From: Micromonospora cathayae
GTDB lineage: Bacteria > Actinomycetota > Actinomycetes > Mycobacteriales > Micromonosporaceae
Reading direction: 5' to 3'
Assembly (NCBI RefSeq): GCF_028993575.1
Contig: NZ_CP118615.1
Span: 5,423,001-5,487,000, forward strand
Length of the DNA stretch: 64,000 nt
In this document: in pieces, positions 8,593 to 17,404 of the stretch
How positions within the stretch are numbered: the first letter of the stretch is position 1
Layout: the number at the start of each line of letters is the position of its first letter
Notes under the pieces: model-generated
What the model was told of the DNA's origin: nothing
Database searches by the model: none
The model's input: only the letters and a program-made list of their open reading frames with translations
Program-made: the position numbers and the translations under genes

Positions 8593-9039
8593 TCAGAGCT
8601 CGACCAGGGCCAGCGTCCACTGGCCGTGTGCGTCTTCCCAGAGGGTGACGATCTCGCCGACCGGGACCGAGTTGTACTCGTGCCGCCCGTCTTCCTCGTA
8701 GAAGTCGCCATCCTTCTCGGCCGCCGCGACGATGCGCAGGGCGTCCTCGCGGGTGCCGTCGGTGGCTGCCCGGATGCGGGAGACCCGCCACGTGACACCG
8801 CTGAGGTCGCGGCCGATGAGCTCACTACCGGGCACGAGATTCTTGTCGTCGTCATCGATCTCGAAGAGAGTGCGGGAACCGTCGACCAGTAGCGTGTCGG
8901 TGTCGCCGATCATCAGGCTTTCGTCGATGACCTGTTGTTCGCCGCGGAGTACCGCCGGGTCGAGCCAGGCCGGCCACCGGTCGAGTCCGACCTCGCTGAT
9001 GAAGTTTCCCCAGGCGTAGAGCGCATACATGCGCGGCAT
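8593..9039 (-). CDS. Hypothetical protein
   Basis: 148 residues from the ATG at 9039 (MPRMYALYAWGNF); another ATG three codons later (9030) is equally possible, and neither has a strong ribosome site. The protein is acidic, soluble and without signal or membrane segment. Features seen: LDPAVLRGEQQVIDESLM, LFEIDDDDKN, and a C-terminal part alternating Glu/Asp and hydrophobics ending in WTLALVEL. I do not recognise the family. It stands alone, transcribed away from the next operon, with a long imperfect hairpin in the shared upstream region. Confidence 0.6.
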   Translation of the reverse strand: MPRMYALYAWGNFISEVGLDRWPAWLDPAVLRGEQQVIDESLMIGDTDTLLVDGSRTLFEIDDDDKNLVPGSELIGRDLSGVTWRVSRIRAATDGTREDALRIVAAAEKDGDFYEEDGRHEYNSVPVGEIVTLWEDAHGQWTLALVEL

Positions 9040-9114
9040 GCTACCGAGCGGCAAGATCCTTGCCTGGACCACCTTCGTCCGGGCCACCAGGCCGACGCAC
9101 TGACCTGATCCACT

Positions 9115-9174
9115 CCGGTTCGGCGATGTCGCGGCATCCCCATCCGCACGACACCACGACATCGCCGAAACCGG
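9115..9174. repeat. Long imperfect inverted repeat between divergent genes
   Basis: A 17-nt left arm (9115-9131, ccggttcggcgatgtcg) pairs with an 18-nt right arm (9157-9174, cgacatcgccgaaaccgg) with one bulged A and a 25-nt loop. It lies in the intergenic region 9040-9303 between two divergently transcribed genes, so it is not an ordinary terminator. The remainder of this 264-bp gap holds no convincing gene or promoter consensus. Confidence 0.6.
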
Positions 9175-9303
9175 GACACCGCCACCAGGCTGACCCCGCG
9201 CCGTGCGGAGGTTGACGCGATCGGTCAGAATCGGCCGGGTGTCACCTCTCGTGTCCTACCGTGCCGCTGTCCCCCCGCCCGACGCCCGACCGGTCCGGTC
9301 GTC

Positions 9304-9606
9304 GTGTGGGTGATCTGGGTGGGCGGCGGCGTGCTGCTGGTCGCCGCCGGTTTCGTGACCACGCTGACCCCGCGCTGGCGGGCCCGGCAGCGGGAACGCC
9401 GGACCGCCTGGTCGGGCGCGCGGGCCGCGATCGACAGCGCGACGGTCAGCCGGGACGCGGCGGTCCGCCCGGTGCCCGAGGCGGAGCGGCTGCTGACCCG
9501 GGCCGAACTGATCGCCGCTGGGCGGGGCGGGTCCGACGCGGCCCGCACGGCGGCGGAGCACGCCGCCCGCGCCGACCGGCTGTGGCGGGAGCACGCTGAT
9601 GGCTGA
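9304..9606 (+). CDS. Small single-pass membrane protein of unknown function
   Basis: 100 residues from GTG 9304. One N-terminal helix (IWVGGGVLLVAAGFVTTL) is followed by a basic stretch (RWRARQRERR) and an amphipathic, Ala/Arg/Glu-rich helical tail with a conserved-looking core, AWSGARAAIDSATVSRDAAV, predicted cytoplasmic by the positive-inside rule. No enzymatic motif. It opens a four-gene operon and overlaps the next gene by 8 bp, so it is probably co-translated with it. Confidence 0.65.
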   Translation: MWVIWVGGGVLLVAAGFVTTLTPRWRARQRERRTAWSGARAAIDSATVSRDAAVRPVPEAERLLTRAELIAAGRGGSDAARTAAEHAARADRLWREHADG

Positions 9607-10960
9607 GCGTACGGTCGGCAACCGGTTCGGGTGGGTGCGCTGGCTGCTGCTCGGGCTCGCCGTGCTGGTGCTGGTGGTCTTCCTGCTCGCCCAGCGGCAG
9701 AGCGTCGACGTCAGCTACGGACGGTCCCCGGCGCGGGCCGCGCTCCCGGAGGGGTCGTCCGGGGAGTTGAGCGACGCGACCGTGCCGTCGGTGGACGAGA
9801 TGACCGCGCTGGTCGAGGCCGACCGGGTGGTCCGGCTGCCCGGCGCGGTCGCGCAGTGGGACGAGGCGGCGGTCCGGGCCGCGATCGGCCCCGACGACAT
9901 CCGCATCCTGGTCGCGCCACCCGGCCTGGACGAGACGGAACGCAAGCGGGTACGGGACGTCCGCAACGCGCAGATCCGGGTGCTCGGCACCCAGGTCTCC
10001 GGCGGGATGTACCAGGCCGTCGCCGACGACCTGCCCGGCTGGCGGGCCCAGTTCGCCACCGCCGACGTGACGGACCTGCTACTCACCCTGATCGCCAACG
10101 AGCGGGACCAGCCGGCCCCGGCCGACGACGACCGGCTGCGCTGGCGCGACCCCACCCCGGCGGAACTCGCCACCGTCGTGGCCGACCTGCGCGCCACCGG
10201 CCGGCACGTCGCGCCCGGGGCGACCCTGCGGGAGGTACCGAAGGCCGCCGGCACCGCCTTCCCGGACGCCACCGGCCTGTACGTCGCGCTCCCGGCGCGG
10301 TACGGCACGCCACTGCCCCGGTACGGGCCGGCGCTGACCAGCGTGTTCCCGGACCGTCCGGTGGTGGTGCTGTACGGCTCGTGGATCGAGTACCACGGTC
10401 CACAGGCCACGGAGTTCGCCGAGCTGGCGGCGGCGAGCTTCTACGCCCAGTTCGCCGACCGGCTCAGCCGGTACGACTACCCGCAGGGCAACGTGCTCAA
10501 CGCCTGGCTGAACCGGGTCACCGACATCCGGTACGCGGGCCTGTTCGACCGTCCGCTGCCGTACCGGCCGGTCGACCCGCTGCGGGTGGCGCTACCGGCG
10601 CTGCCGTGGGTCTTCGCGGCCTGCGTGCTGGGATTCCTCGTACTGTCCGCCCGGTCGCTGCTGCGGCTGCGCGGCACCGCGCTGGCCCCGTTGCGGGGGC
10701 CGGGCCAACCGGCCCGGCTGGCCGGGCTCACCGCGTTGGCGGTCGAGATGTCGCTGCTCACCGACCGGCACGCGGACCCGGCGTTGACCCGGGGGATGGT
10801 GAAGCTCCAGGCGGCCCGCGCCGCGCTGGACGAGGAACTGCCGGACGGGCACGTCGGTGGGCTGCTGGACGAGGCGGAGGCCGAGCTGGACGAGTGCGCC
10901 CGTACGGTGGGCATCGCCGGCTACCGGCCGGCGGTCTACCTGCAGGGCAGGCTGGCGTGA
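9599..10960 (+). CDS. Two-TM membrane protein with a large extracytoplasmic domain, unknown function
   Basis: 453 residues starting inside the previous gene. Architecture: helix 1 (about 13-31), an extracytoplasmic domain of about 290 residues, helix 2 (about 325-348, PWVFAACVLGFLVL) and a cytoplasmic helical tail of about 100 residues. The outer domain contains an alpha/beta segment (DDIRILVAPPGLDETERKRVRDV) and SVFPDRPVVVLYGSW. No known catalytic motif was found. The next gene encodes a smaller protein with the same order of parts, suggesting that the two pair. The stop overlaps the next start (GTGA). Confidence 0.7.
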   Translation: MAERTVGNRFGWVRWLLLGLAVLVLVVFLLAQRQSVDVSYGRSPARAALPEGSSGELSDATVPSVDEMTALVEADRVVRLPGAVAQWDEAAVRAAIGPDDIRILVAPPGLDETERKRVRDVRNAQIRVLGTQVSGGMYQAVADDLPGWRAQFATADVTDLLLTLIANERDQPAPADDDRLRWRDPTPAELATVVADLRATGRHVAPGATLREVPKAAGTAFPDATGLYVALPARYGTPLPRYGPALTSVFPDRPVVVLYGSWIEYHGPQATEFAELAAASFYAQFADRLSRYDYPQGNVLNAWLNRVTDIRYAGLFDRPLPYRPVDPLRVALPALPWVFAACVLGFLVLSARSLLRLRGTALAPLRGPGQPARLAGLTALAVEMSLLTDRHADPALTRGMVKLQAARAALDEELPDGHVGGLLDEAEAELDECARTVGIAGYRPAVYLQGRLA

Positions 10961-12012
10961 GGCGGCTGGGCCGGTTCCTCGGCACCCCGTTCGGGCTGGC
11001 GGTGGCGGGTTGTCTGGTGCTGGCCGGCTGGGCGCTGTGGTCCGGCGGGATCCTGGACGGCCCGGTGGCCCGGGAGGTGCGCACCTCCTCGGTGTACGCC
11101 GCGCCCGGTACCGGGCTGGACGAGGCGGCGGCGGAGCGGGTCATCGGCAACCGGCGGCTGGTGGTGATCATGCTGGACGCCGACGCCGACCTGCGGGACG
11201 GCTGCCACGACGTCAAACGGGCCGCCGACGGCACCGTGGTGCTGCTGCTGCGCCCGGACGGCGACGACTACGACACCTACGGGTGCGCGCTGCTCCCGGA
11301 CCGGGACGACGAGAACTTCGGCAAGGCGTTCGTCGCGGAGAGCGTGATCGGCCGGGGCATCGACCAGTACGTCGACCGTCCGCTGGAGGCGGTGAAGGTC
11401 ATCACCGTCAACTACGACCTGCTGGTACGGGCCGGGACCGTCCCGGACGGCACCCGGACGATCAGCCCCTCGCTGCCCCGCTTCCTGGTCGCCGCGGCCG
11501 CCGTGCTGGCGGTCCTGGTCGGTTCGGCCGGGGTGTACGCGGCCGGGTTGCGGGCCGGCCGGCTCACCGCCCGACGGCGCAGACTGCGGGACGCGCACGC
11601 CGACGAGCGCAGCGCGCTGAGCGCGGCCACCGCAGTGCTGGCCCAGCAGATCATCGACCTCGACCGGCGCTACGCCAGGGTGCCCCGCCGGGTCGGCGGC
11701 CCCATCGGGGGCACCGTCGCGCCCCGCGACGACGGGCAGCGGGCGTTCGTCCGTGACTACCGGCGGCTGGTCGCCGACCACACGGACCTGCTGGACGCGG
11801 TCACCGGGGCGTCCGGCGACCCGGCGGAGCTGGCCCGGCTGACCGCCCGGGTCGAGGCGCTCAGCCGGCGGGCCGGCCTGCTGGCCGGGGACGACGGCAG
11901 CGATGGCCCGTCGGCGGCACCACCGTCGGCAGCGCCGTCGACCGCCGAGGGCGGCGGCCGGTCGGGGCGCGGTAAACCAGTCGGCGGGGTGGACCGGCAC
12001 CGGCCACAATGA
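10957..12012 (+). CDS. Two-TM membrane protein, companion of the preceding gene, unknown function
   Basis: 351 residues from a GTG overlapping the upstream stop. Helix 1 about 8-27; outer domain about 30-165, with VIGNRRLVVIMLDADADLRD and two cysteines (DGCHD, YGCAL) that could form a disulphide; helix 2 about 170-190; then a charged helical cytoplasmic tail (LTARRRRLRDAHADERSAL, VLAQQIIDLDRRYARV) of coiled-coil character and a low-complexity Ser/Pro/Gly end. The shared layout with the 453-residue protein suggests a membrane complex with cytoplasmic tails, perhaps contacting the HEAT-like protein encoded next. Function unknown. Confidence 0.68.
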   Translation: MRRLGRFLGTPFGLAVAGCLVLAGWALWSGGILDGPVAREVRTSSVYAAPGTGLDEAAAERVIGNRRLVVIMLDADADLRDGCHDVKRAADGTVVLLLRPDGDDYDTYGCALLPDRDDENFGKAFVAESVIGRGIDQYVDRPLEAVKVITVNYDLLVRAGTVPDGTRTISPSLPRFLVAAAAVLAVLVGSAGVYAAGLRAGRLTARRRRLRDAHADERSALSAATAVLAQQIIDLDRRYARVPRRVGGPIGGTVAPRDDGQRAFVRDYRRLVADHTDLLDAVTGASGDPAELARLTARVEALSRRAGLLAGDDGSDGPSAAPPSAAPSTAEGGGRSGRGKPVGGVDRHRPQ

Positions 12013-15000
12013 CCCGCGTGCGGAGATCCACGAAGCGGCTGCTCGGCGAACTCGACGTCCTGGCGTACCGGGACCGGATGGCCCGGCTGGCCCGCCGGTC
12101 CCGGGAACTCGCCGCCAAAGGCGAGCTGACCGGGGTGCTGGCGGACCTGCGGGCCGGGGTCACGTACCACCGGCTGCTCGCGCTCACCGCCGCCCAGGTG
12201 GTCGGTGACCGGGACGCGGTACGGGCGGCGCTGGCCGACCCGTACCGGCCGATCCGGGCGACCGCGCTGGCTGCGTCCGTCCGGGCCGGCTGGCTGACCG
12301 CGACGGAGCTGGCCGACCTGCTCGACGACGCGCCGGCCGACCTGCGGCGCACCCTCTACCGGAGGTTGCGCCGGGCGCGACGCCCCGGTCTCGCCGACGA
12401 GCTGGTCGACCGGGTGCACCGCGGCTTCGGTGACGCCGAGGCCGCCGTGCTGCTGCCGGCGTGCGGCCCGGCCACCGTCCGCCGGCTGCTGCCGGTGCTG
12501 GCGCACGCGGTGCCGAACTGGCTGCCGCTGGCCCGCCGGCACGGCGAGGTGCTGCTCGACCATGCCGCCGCGACGCTGCCCGGCCTCGGCCCGACCGAAC
12601 GGTCCCGCTGGTGGGCGACGTACGGCGGCGCGGTCCTGGCGGTCGGTGAGCGCCACCCGGACCGGGTGCTCGCCCTGCTGGAGGGGTACGCCCCGGCCGA
12701 CCGGCTGCCCGGTGCCCCGACCGGCTACGGTCCGCTCGCCACGGCGGCCCCGCGCCGGGTGCTGGCGTTGCTGACCGCGCCCGGTCGGGCCGACTGGCTG
12801 GGCGGCGTCCGGCTGCCGGCGGCGGTGCTGCGGCGGGTCGGGCGGGCGGCTCCCCGGGACGAGGCGCTGGTCACGCTGGGCCGGCGGCTGCGCGGCCGGC
12901 CCGACACGTTCCGGCAGTTGCTGGTGGCGCAGCCGCCGGCCGTCCGGGGCGAGCTGTACGACGCGGTGCTGGCCGACGTGGCCACCGACCGGCGGATCCC
13001 GTCCGAGATCGTCGTCGAGGTGCTGCCCCGGGCCTGGCGGGAACGGGAGGGCCGCCGGCTGCTCACCCTGGAGGTGGTCCGGCAGGACGAGTCGGCGGTA
13101 CGGCGGTGGAGCGCCCTGCTGCCCTGGCCGGAGGCGTCGGCGGCGCTCACCCCGGCGTTGCGGGCGGCCGACCCGCAGGACCGGGCCACCGGCTGGGCGC
13201 TGCTGCTGACCGCCGCGCGCCGCAGCGGCGACCCGGCGGCGGTGGCCGACGCGGTGGCCCGGCTGACCCGGCTGCGCAACGAGCAGGACCCGGTGCGGGT
13301 GCAGGCGCTGTCCACCCTGGCCGGACTGTCCCGCCTGCTGCGGGCCGACTCGGTGGAGGTGCTGGCGCAGGTCACCGTGGACGCGACCACGACCCGGGAC
13401 GCCTCCACCGGCACGCTGTCCGCGCTCGGTACCCTCGCCGCCCGGGTGCTCGGCCACCACGTCACCGACCCGGCCCTGTCGGGGTGGGCGCTGGACACCC
13501 TGGACCGGCTCTTCGGCGGGCACCACCTGCCCCCGCTGGAGCGCTTCGACCTGCTGCTGCGGCGGGGCCAGGAACGGCTGGTGGTCGACCGGCTCCGGGG
13601 CTGGCTGGCCGCCGGGATGGCGCGGGGCCGGTTCGTCCCGCTGTTCGCGGTGACCCGGGCGCTGGGCCGGCGGGCCTGGCGGCTACCCGAACTCCAGGAG
13701 CTGCTGTACCGGGCCAGCGTCGAGGGCACCGTGGGCACGGTGGTCCAGCAGGCCGTCGAGCTGTGGCTGGCCGACCCGCGCAGCCGGGCGGACCGGGTGG
13801 CCCGGGTGCTGGCGGACGATCCGTCCACCGTCACCTTCCCGACGGTGTGGCGGACGGTGAGCGCCCGGCGTACCGATCTGCTCGACGCGGTGCTGCTCGG
13901 CCCGCCACCGGCCGGGGCGTTCCTCACCGCCGGCGTCCGCTGGGTCCCGCCCCGGCCGGTGTGCCCGCACCGCTGGCTGCCGCGCCAGCAGCAGGCGTTC
14001 GTGGCGTTGCAGGCCCGGCTGGCCGCCGACGCCGGCACCCCGCTGCACCAGCGGGCCGCCGCGATCCGGGCCGCCGCCCCGGTGCCGGACGCCGGCCGTG
14101 AGCTGGTGCTCCGGTACGTCGACGCGGCGGACGTGACGCTGGCCGAGGCGGCGCTGGGCGCGCTGCCCTGGACCGACCGGCCGGCGGAGGCGCTGCCGCT
14201 GCTGCTGTCGTACGCCGACGACGACCGGGCCCGGGTCGCCCTGTACGCCGCCGGCCGGACGGCCCGGTTCCTCCGGCCCAGCGAGCTGGTCGGGCCGCTG
14301 TCCCGGATCGCCCTGGGCCGGGGCAAGGTCACCAGCCGCAAGGAGGCCCTGCGGCTGCTCGGCCGGTTCGGTCCGGCCACGGCGCTGCCGGTGCTGGTGG
14401 CCGCCTGGCAGCAGCCCGACCAGCACCGGGACGTCCGGGCGGCGGTGGTGGCCACTGCCCGGCAGCGGCTGCGGGCCCCGGAGAGCTGGACGGTTCTCGA
14501 GCAGGCGGTGGACGGTGGCCGGGAGGACGCCCGGAGTGTCCTGGCGACCTGGCCGGCCGACGTCGCCGTCGCCGACCGGCCCCGGTACGCCGCGCTGGTG
14601 GTCCGGGCCTGCGCGCACCCGGACCCGGTGGTGGTGCGGGCCGCCTGGTCCGCTCTCGGGCCGTGGCTGCCCTGGGCGCCCGACGTCACCGACCTGGCCA
14701 CGGCCGCGTTCACCGACCTGCGGGACCGGCACACCTGGTCGGCGCTGCGGCCGGTGGTGGGGGCGCTGCTGGACCATCCGGACCGGCCCGAGCGGGCGGT
14801 GCTCGGCCGGACCGTGCGGGCCCTGGTCCGGGCCGACGAGGCGGACCCGGACCCGGGTGGGCCGGCCGACGACCGGCCGGCCCGCCGTCGGCTGGCCGGC
14901 GTGCTGACCGCCGCCGGAGGGTGGGCCGGGTCGGCGGACCCGCGCCTGGACCGGTCCCCGGTCCGCGCGGTGGCCCGCGAACTGGCCGGGCATCCGGCGT

Positions 15001-15380
15001 ATCTGGCCCCGGCGGCCGGCCTGCTGACCGACCTGCTACGCCTCGACGGCGTACCGGCCGACCAGCTCACCGCCGAGCTGGTGGAGATCGCCGGGCTGGT
15101 CGACGGGCGGCCGGCGCTCGCCGGCCGGCTGGCCGACCGGTTGGCCGGACGGCACCGGCGGCGGGCCGCCACGGTGGACCCGGACCTGGTCCTCGACGCC
15201 GCCCGGGCGCTCGCCGCCCGGGGCGGGGCCGCCAGCGGCCTGTTCGCGGTCGCGTTGGCCCGGCGGGGCGCGGAGTTCACCTGGTCGGCCCCGTGGCGGG
15301 AACTGCTGCACGCGCTGCGGGCGCACCCGGTGGCCGACGTGCGGGACGTCGCCTTCGACCTGTCGATGGCGACGACCTGA
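12009..15380 (+). CDS. Large HEAT-like repeat protein, unknown function
   Basis: 1123 residues; the ATG overlaps the previous stop (ATGA). The whole length is Leu/Ala/Arg-rich paired helices of HEAT character, for example AALADPYRPIRATALAASVR, LLSYADDDRARVALYAAGR and VVVRACAHPDPVVVRAAWSA. No signal peptide, membrane helix or enzyme motif was found, so it is likely a cytoplasmic scaffold. It ends the four-gene coupled operon, and a 14-bp hairpin follows 22 bp after the stop. HEAT solenoids bind proteins or nucleic acids; here a contact with the cytoplasmic tails of the upstream membrane proteins is a reasonable guess. Confidence 0.75.
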   Translation: MTRVRRSTKRLLGELDVLAYRDRMARLARRSRELAAKGELTGVLADLRAGVTYHRLLALTAAQVVGDRDAVRAALADPYRPIRATALAASVRAGWLTATELADLLDDAPADLRRTLYRRLRRARRPGLADELVDRVHRGFGDAEAAVLLPACGPATVRRLLPVLAHAVPNWLPLARRHGEVLLDHAAATLPGLGPTERSRWWATYGGAVLAVGERHPDRVLALLEGYAPADRLPGAPTGYGPLATAAPRRVLALLTAPGRADWLGGVRLPAAVLRRVGRAAPRDEALVTLGRRLRGRPDTFRQLLVAQPPAVRGELYDAVLADVATDRRIPSEIVVEVLPRAWREREGRRLLTLEVVRQDESAVRRWSALLPWPEASAALTPALRAADPQDRATGWALLLTAARRSGDPAAVADAVARLTRLRNEQDPVRVQALSTLAGLSRLLRADSVEVLAQVTVDATTTRDASTGTLSALGTLAARVLGHHVTDPALSGWALDTLDRLFGGHHLPPLERFDLLLRRGQERLVVDRLRGWLAAGMARGRFVPLFAVTRALGRRAWRLPELQELLYRASVEGTVGTVVQQAVELWLADPRSRADRVARVLADDPSTVTFPTVWRTVSARRTDLLDAVLLGPPPAGAFLTAGVRWVPPRPVCPHRWLPRQQQAFVALQARLAADAGTPLHQRAAAIRAAAPVPDAGRELVLRYVDAADVTLAEAALGALPWTDRPAEALPLLLSYADDDRARVALYAAGRTARFLRPSELVGPLSRIALGRGKVTSRKEALRLLGRFGPATALPVLVAAWQQPDQHRDVRAAVVATARQRLRAPESWTVLEQAVDGGREDARSVLATWPADVAVADRPRYAALVVRACAHPDPVVVRAAWSALGPWLPWAPDVTDLATAAFTDLRDRHTWSALRPVVGALLDHPDRPERAVLGRTVRALVRADEADPDPGGPADDRPARRRLAGVLTAAGGWAGSADPRLDRSPVRAVARELAGHPAYLAPAAGLLTDLLRLDGVPADQLTAELVEIAGLVDGRPALAGRLADRLAGRHRRRAATVDPDLVLDAARALAARGGAASGLFAVALARRGAEFTWSAPWRELLHALRAHPVADVRDVAFDLSMATT

Positions 15381-15401
15381 CGCTCCCGGGTTCTCGCACG
15401 G

Positions 15402-15443
15402 ACCGGGTGCGGGGAGGGCCGGCTGCGCTTCCCCGCACCCGGT
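15402..15443. terminator. Perfect 14-bp hairpin between convergent genes
   Basis: accgggtgcgggga (15402-15415) and its exact reverse complement (15430-15443) enclose a 14-nt loop. It lies between the HEAT-protein stop (15380) and the reductase stop (15449), so it can end transcription from both sides. Confidence 0.8.
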
Positions 15444-15448
15444 GGCGG

Positions 15449-16426
15449 CTACGCCGCGTCGAGGCGTCGGCGCTGGTCCGCGTCGAGCGTCAGGTCGGCC
15501 GCGCCGAGACACTCGTCGAGCTGCGCGACCGAGCTGACCCCGATGACCGGCAGCACCGGCGGGTCACCGCCCAGCAGCCAGGCCAGGACGACCTGGTTGG
15601 CGGTCGCCCCCAGCTCGGCGGCGACCTCGCGGAGCACCCGGAGCCGGGCCGGCGCGGCCGGGGTGTCGTAGTCCTCCGGCAGCGGCACCTCCGGTCGGGT
15701 GTACGCGCCGAGCAGCAGCGGCGAGTACGCCAGCACGGTCAGGTCCGGTTCGGTCCGGGCGTAGTCCAGCAGTTCGGCGGTGACCGGGAGCTGGATGGCG
15801 TCCGGTGGGGCCACCCGGAGCCGGCGGGCCTCCAGGTAGCTGTGCCGCTGCTGGATCGCCGCGTAGCCGGGCAGCCCCTCCCGACGGGCGACGTCCCGGG
15901 CCAGGGCCAGCCGCCAGGAGGTGTGGTTGCTGGCCCCGAGCAGGCCGACCGAGCCGTCGGCGACGAGTTCGCCGAACGCCCCGAGGGTCTCCTCGAACGG
16001 GGTGCGCCGGTCGTCGGCGTGGGCGTAGTACAGGTCGATCCGGTCCACTCCGAGCCGGCGCAGGCTCTGCTCGGCCTGCTCACGGATCCGCCGGCGGCCG
16101 AGGCCCTCCCGGTTGTGCGCGCCGTACGGGACGGCGGGGTCGTCCGGGGCGGCACCCACCTTGGTCGCCAGGGTGAGCTGGTCGCGCCGGCCACGGGAGC
16201 GCAGCCAGCGGCCGATCGTCTCCTCGCTCTCGGCCCCGGTGCCGCCGTCGGCCCAGAAGGCGTAGCAGTTCGCCGTGTCCAGGAACGTCCCGCCGGCGGC
16301 GGTGTACCGGTCGAGGATGGCGAAGGAGGTGGCCTCGTCGACCTTGGTGCCGAAGTACATGGTGCCCAGACAGACGGCGGACACCGGCAGACTCTGTCCG
16401 CCCGCCCGGAGCAGGTGTTGACGCAT
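15449..16426 (-). CDS. Aldo/keto reductase
   Basis: 325 residues; ATG at 16426 preceded by gagaggaagc. NADPH-dependent (alpha/beta)8 barrel with the AKR tetrad visible: Asp in FLDTANCYAFW, the Tyr of that segment, Lys in TLATKVGAAP and His in LYYAHADD. Typical family pieces RIREQAEQSLRRLGVDRIDLYYAH and GLLGASNHTSWRL follow. Reduces aldehydes or ketones; substrate unknown. The upstream region holds two identical 20-bp palindromes (16485 and 16518), 58 and 91 bp before the start, so it is probably under a repressor not encoded next to it. Confidence 0.88.
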   Translation of the reverse strand: MRQHLLRAGGQSLPVSAVCLGTMYFGTKVDEATSFAILDRYTAAGGTFLDTANCYAFWADGGTGAESEETIGRWLRSRGRRDQLTLATKVGAAPDDPAVPYGAHNREGLGRRRIREQAEQSLRRLGVDRIDLYYAHADDRRTPFEETLGAFGELVADGSVGLLGASNHTSWRLALARDVARREGLPGYAAIQQRHSYLEARRLRVAPPDAIQLPVTAELLDYARTEPDLTVLAYSPLLLGAYTRPEVPLPEDYDTPAAPARLRVLREVAAELGATANQVVLAWLLGGDPPVLPVIGVSSVAQLDECLGAADLTLDADQRRRLDAA

Positions 16427-16484
16427 GTGCTTCCTCTCGTCTCGCGGCAGGTCCGGCGCCGCGCCGGACCCGGATCCGACCGTT

Positions 16485-16504
16485 CCGACTGATCGAACAG
16501 TCGG
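16485..16504. promoter_or_regulatory. Operator copy 1 (20-bp palindrome)
   Basis: ccgactgatcgaacagtcgg: 7-bp arms (ccgactg/cagtcgg) around a 6-bp centre. The size and symmetry suit a TetR-family dimer. It lies between the divergent aldo/keto reductase and carbonic anhydrase genes. Confidence 0.75.
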
Positions 16505-16517
16505 TGATCGTGCGCGG

Positions 16518-16537
16518 CCGACTGATCGAACAGTCGG
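16518..16537. promoter_or_regulatory. Operator copy 2 (identical 20-bp palindrome)
   Basis: An exact second copy of the 16485-16504 palindrome, 33 bp downstream (about three helical turns), so two dimers could sit on the same DNA face. Confidence 0.75.
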
Positions 16538-16630
16538 CTACCGGACCACAGTGGATTGATCTCCGATGGTAGAAAGCAGGCGAGTGCCTCACCTCTCAGG
16601 TGATCACCAGGAGACTCTCAGGAGATCATC

Positions 16631-17356
16631 ATGTCGCGTAACCCTGTCACCCGCCGGTCGCTGCTCGCCACCGGCGGTGCCGCTGTCGCGCTCGGCGCGC
16701 TGGCGGCCCCCCGTACCGCCCTGGCCGACCCACCGGTGGCCGCCCCGGCCCAGGCCGAGCCGCCGGTGGTCACCCCGGCCGAGGCGTGGCGTCGGCTGCG
16801 GCACGGCAACCACCGGTTCGTCACCGGACACAGCCGTCACCCGCACCAGAGCCTGGCCGACCTGCACCGGCTGGCCGCCGGCCAGCACCCGTTCGCCATC
16901 ACCGTCGGCTGCGCCGACTCCCGGGTCGCCCCGGAGGTGCTGTTCGACCAGGGTCTGGGCGACCTGTTCGACAACCGGGTCGCCGGCAACATCGTCGACG
17001 ACCTGCTGCTCGGCAGCGTCGAGTTCGCGGTCGAGGAGTTCCACAGCCCACTGATCGTGGTGCTCGGGCACGAGCGGTGCGGCGCGGTCAGCGCCACGAT
17101 CAACGCCATCCGGACCGGTGGCACCGCCCCGGGTCACATCGGCACCATCGTGGACAGCCTCCGCCCGGTGGTGGAGCCGCTGCTCGACCAGCCGGGTGAC
17201 GTGGTCGAGGCCGGGGTCCAGGCGAACGTCCGGGCCCAGGTGGCCGGGCTGGTGCAGCGCAGCCACCTGATCGCCGAGCGGGTGCAGGCGGGCACGCTGG
17301 CCGTCGTCGGCGCCCGGTACGACCTCGACAACGGCCAGGTCACCCTGGTCAACTGA
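16631..17356 (+). CDS. Exported beta-class carbonic anhydrase
   Basis: 241 residues; ATG preceded by aggagatcatc. The N-terminus is a Tat signal (TRRSLLATGG, hydrophobic stretch, cleavage near ALADPP), so the enzyme is folded in the cytoplasm and exported. Beta-CA motifs: VGCADSRVAPE (Cys and Asp-Arg dyad), NRVAGNIVDD and VLGHERCGAV (His and Cys zinc ligands). It interconverts carbon dioxide and bicarbonate outside the membrane. Exported beta-CAs are less usual than cytoplasmic ones. It is divergent from the aldo/keto reductase and shares its operator region. The 48 bp to the next convergent gene hold no clear terminator. Confidence 0.9.
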   Translation: MSRNPVTRRSLLATGGAAVALGALAAPRTALADPPVAAPAQAEPPVVTPAEAWRRLRHGNHRFVTGHSRHPHQSLADLHRLAAGQHPFAITVGCADSRVAPEVLFDQGLGDLFDNRVAGNIVDDLLLGSVEFAVEEFHSPLIVVLGHERCGAVSATINAIRTGGTAPGHIGTIVDSLRPVVEPLLDQPGDVVEAGVQANVRAQVAGLVQRSHLIAERVQAGTLAVVGARYDLDNGQVTLVN

Positions 17357-17404
17357 CCGGCGACGGCGGCGGGTACGCCCCCGGTACGGTCGTGGGCCGT
17401 CCGG

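Noticed and set aside
12725..15280. Long - strand frame opposite the HEAT-like protein gene
   Set aside because: Ser/Arg-rich low-complexity product without start site or domain; the + frame is coupled to its operon and followed by a terminator.
16485..16537. The twin palindromes as a transcription terminator
   Set aside because: They lie between divergent starts, have short 7-bp arms and are exactly duplicated, which suits operators.
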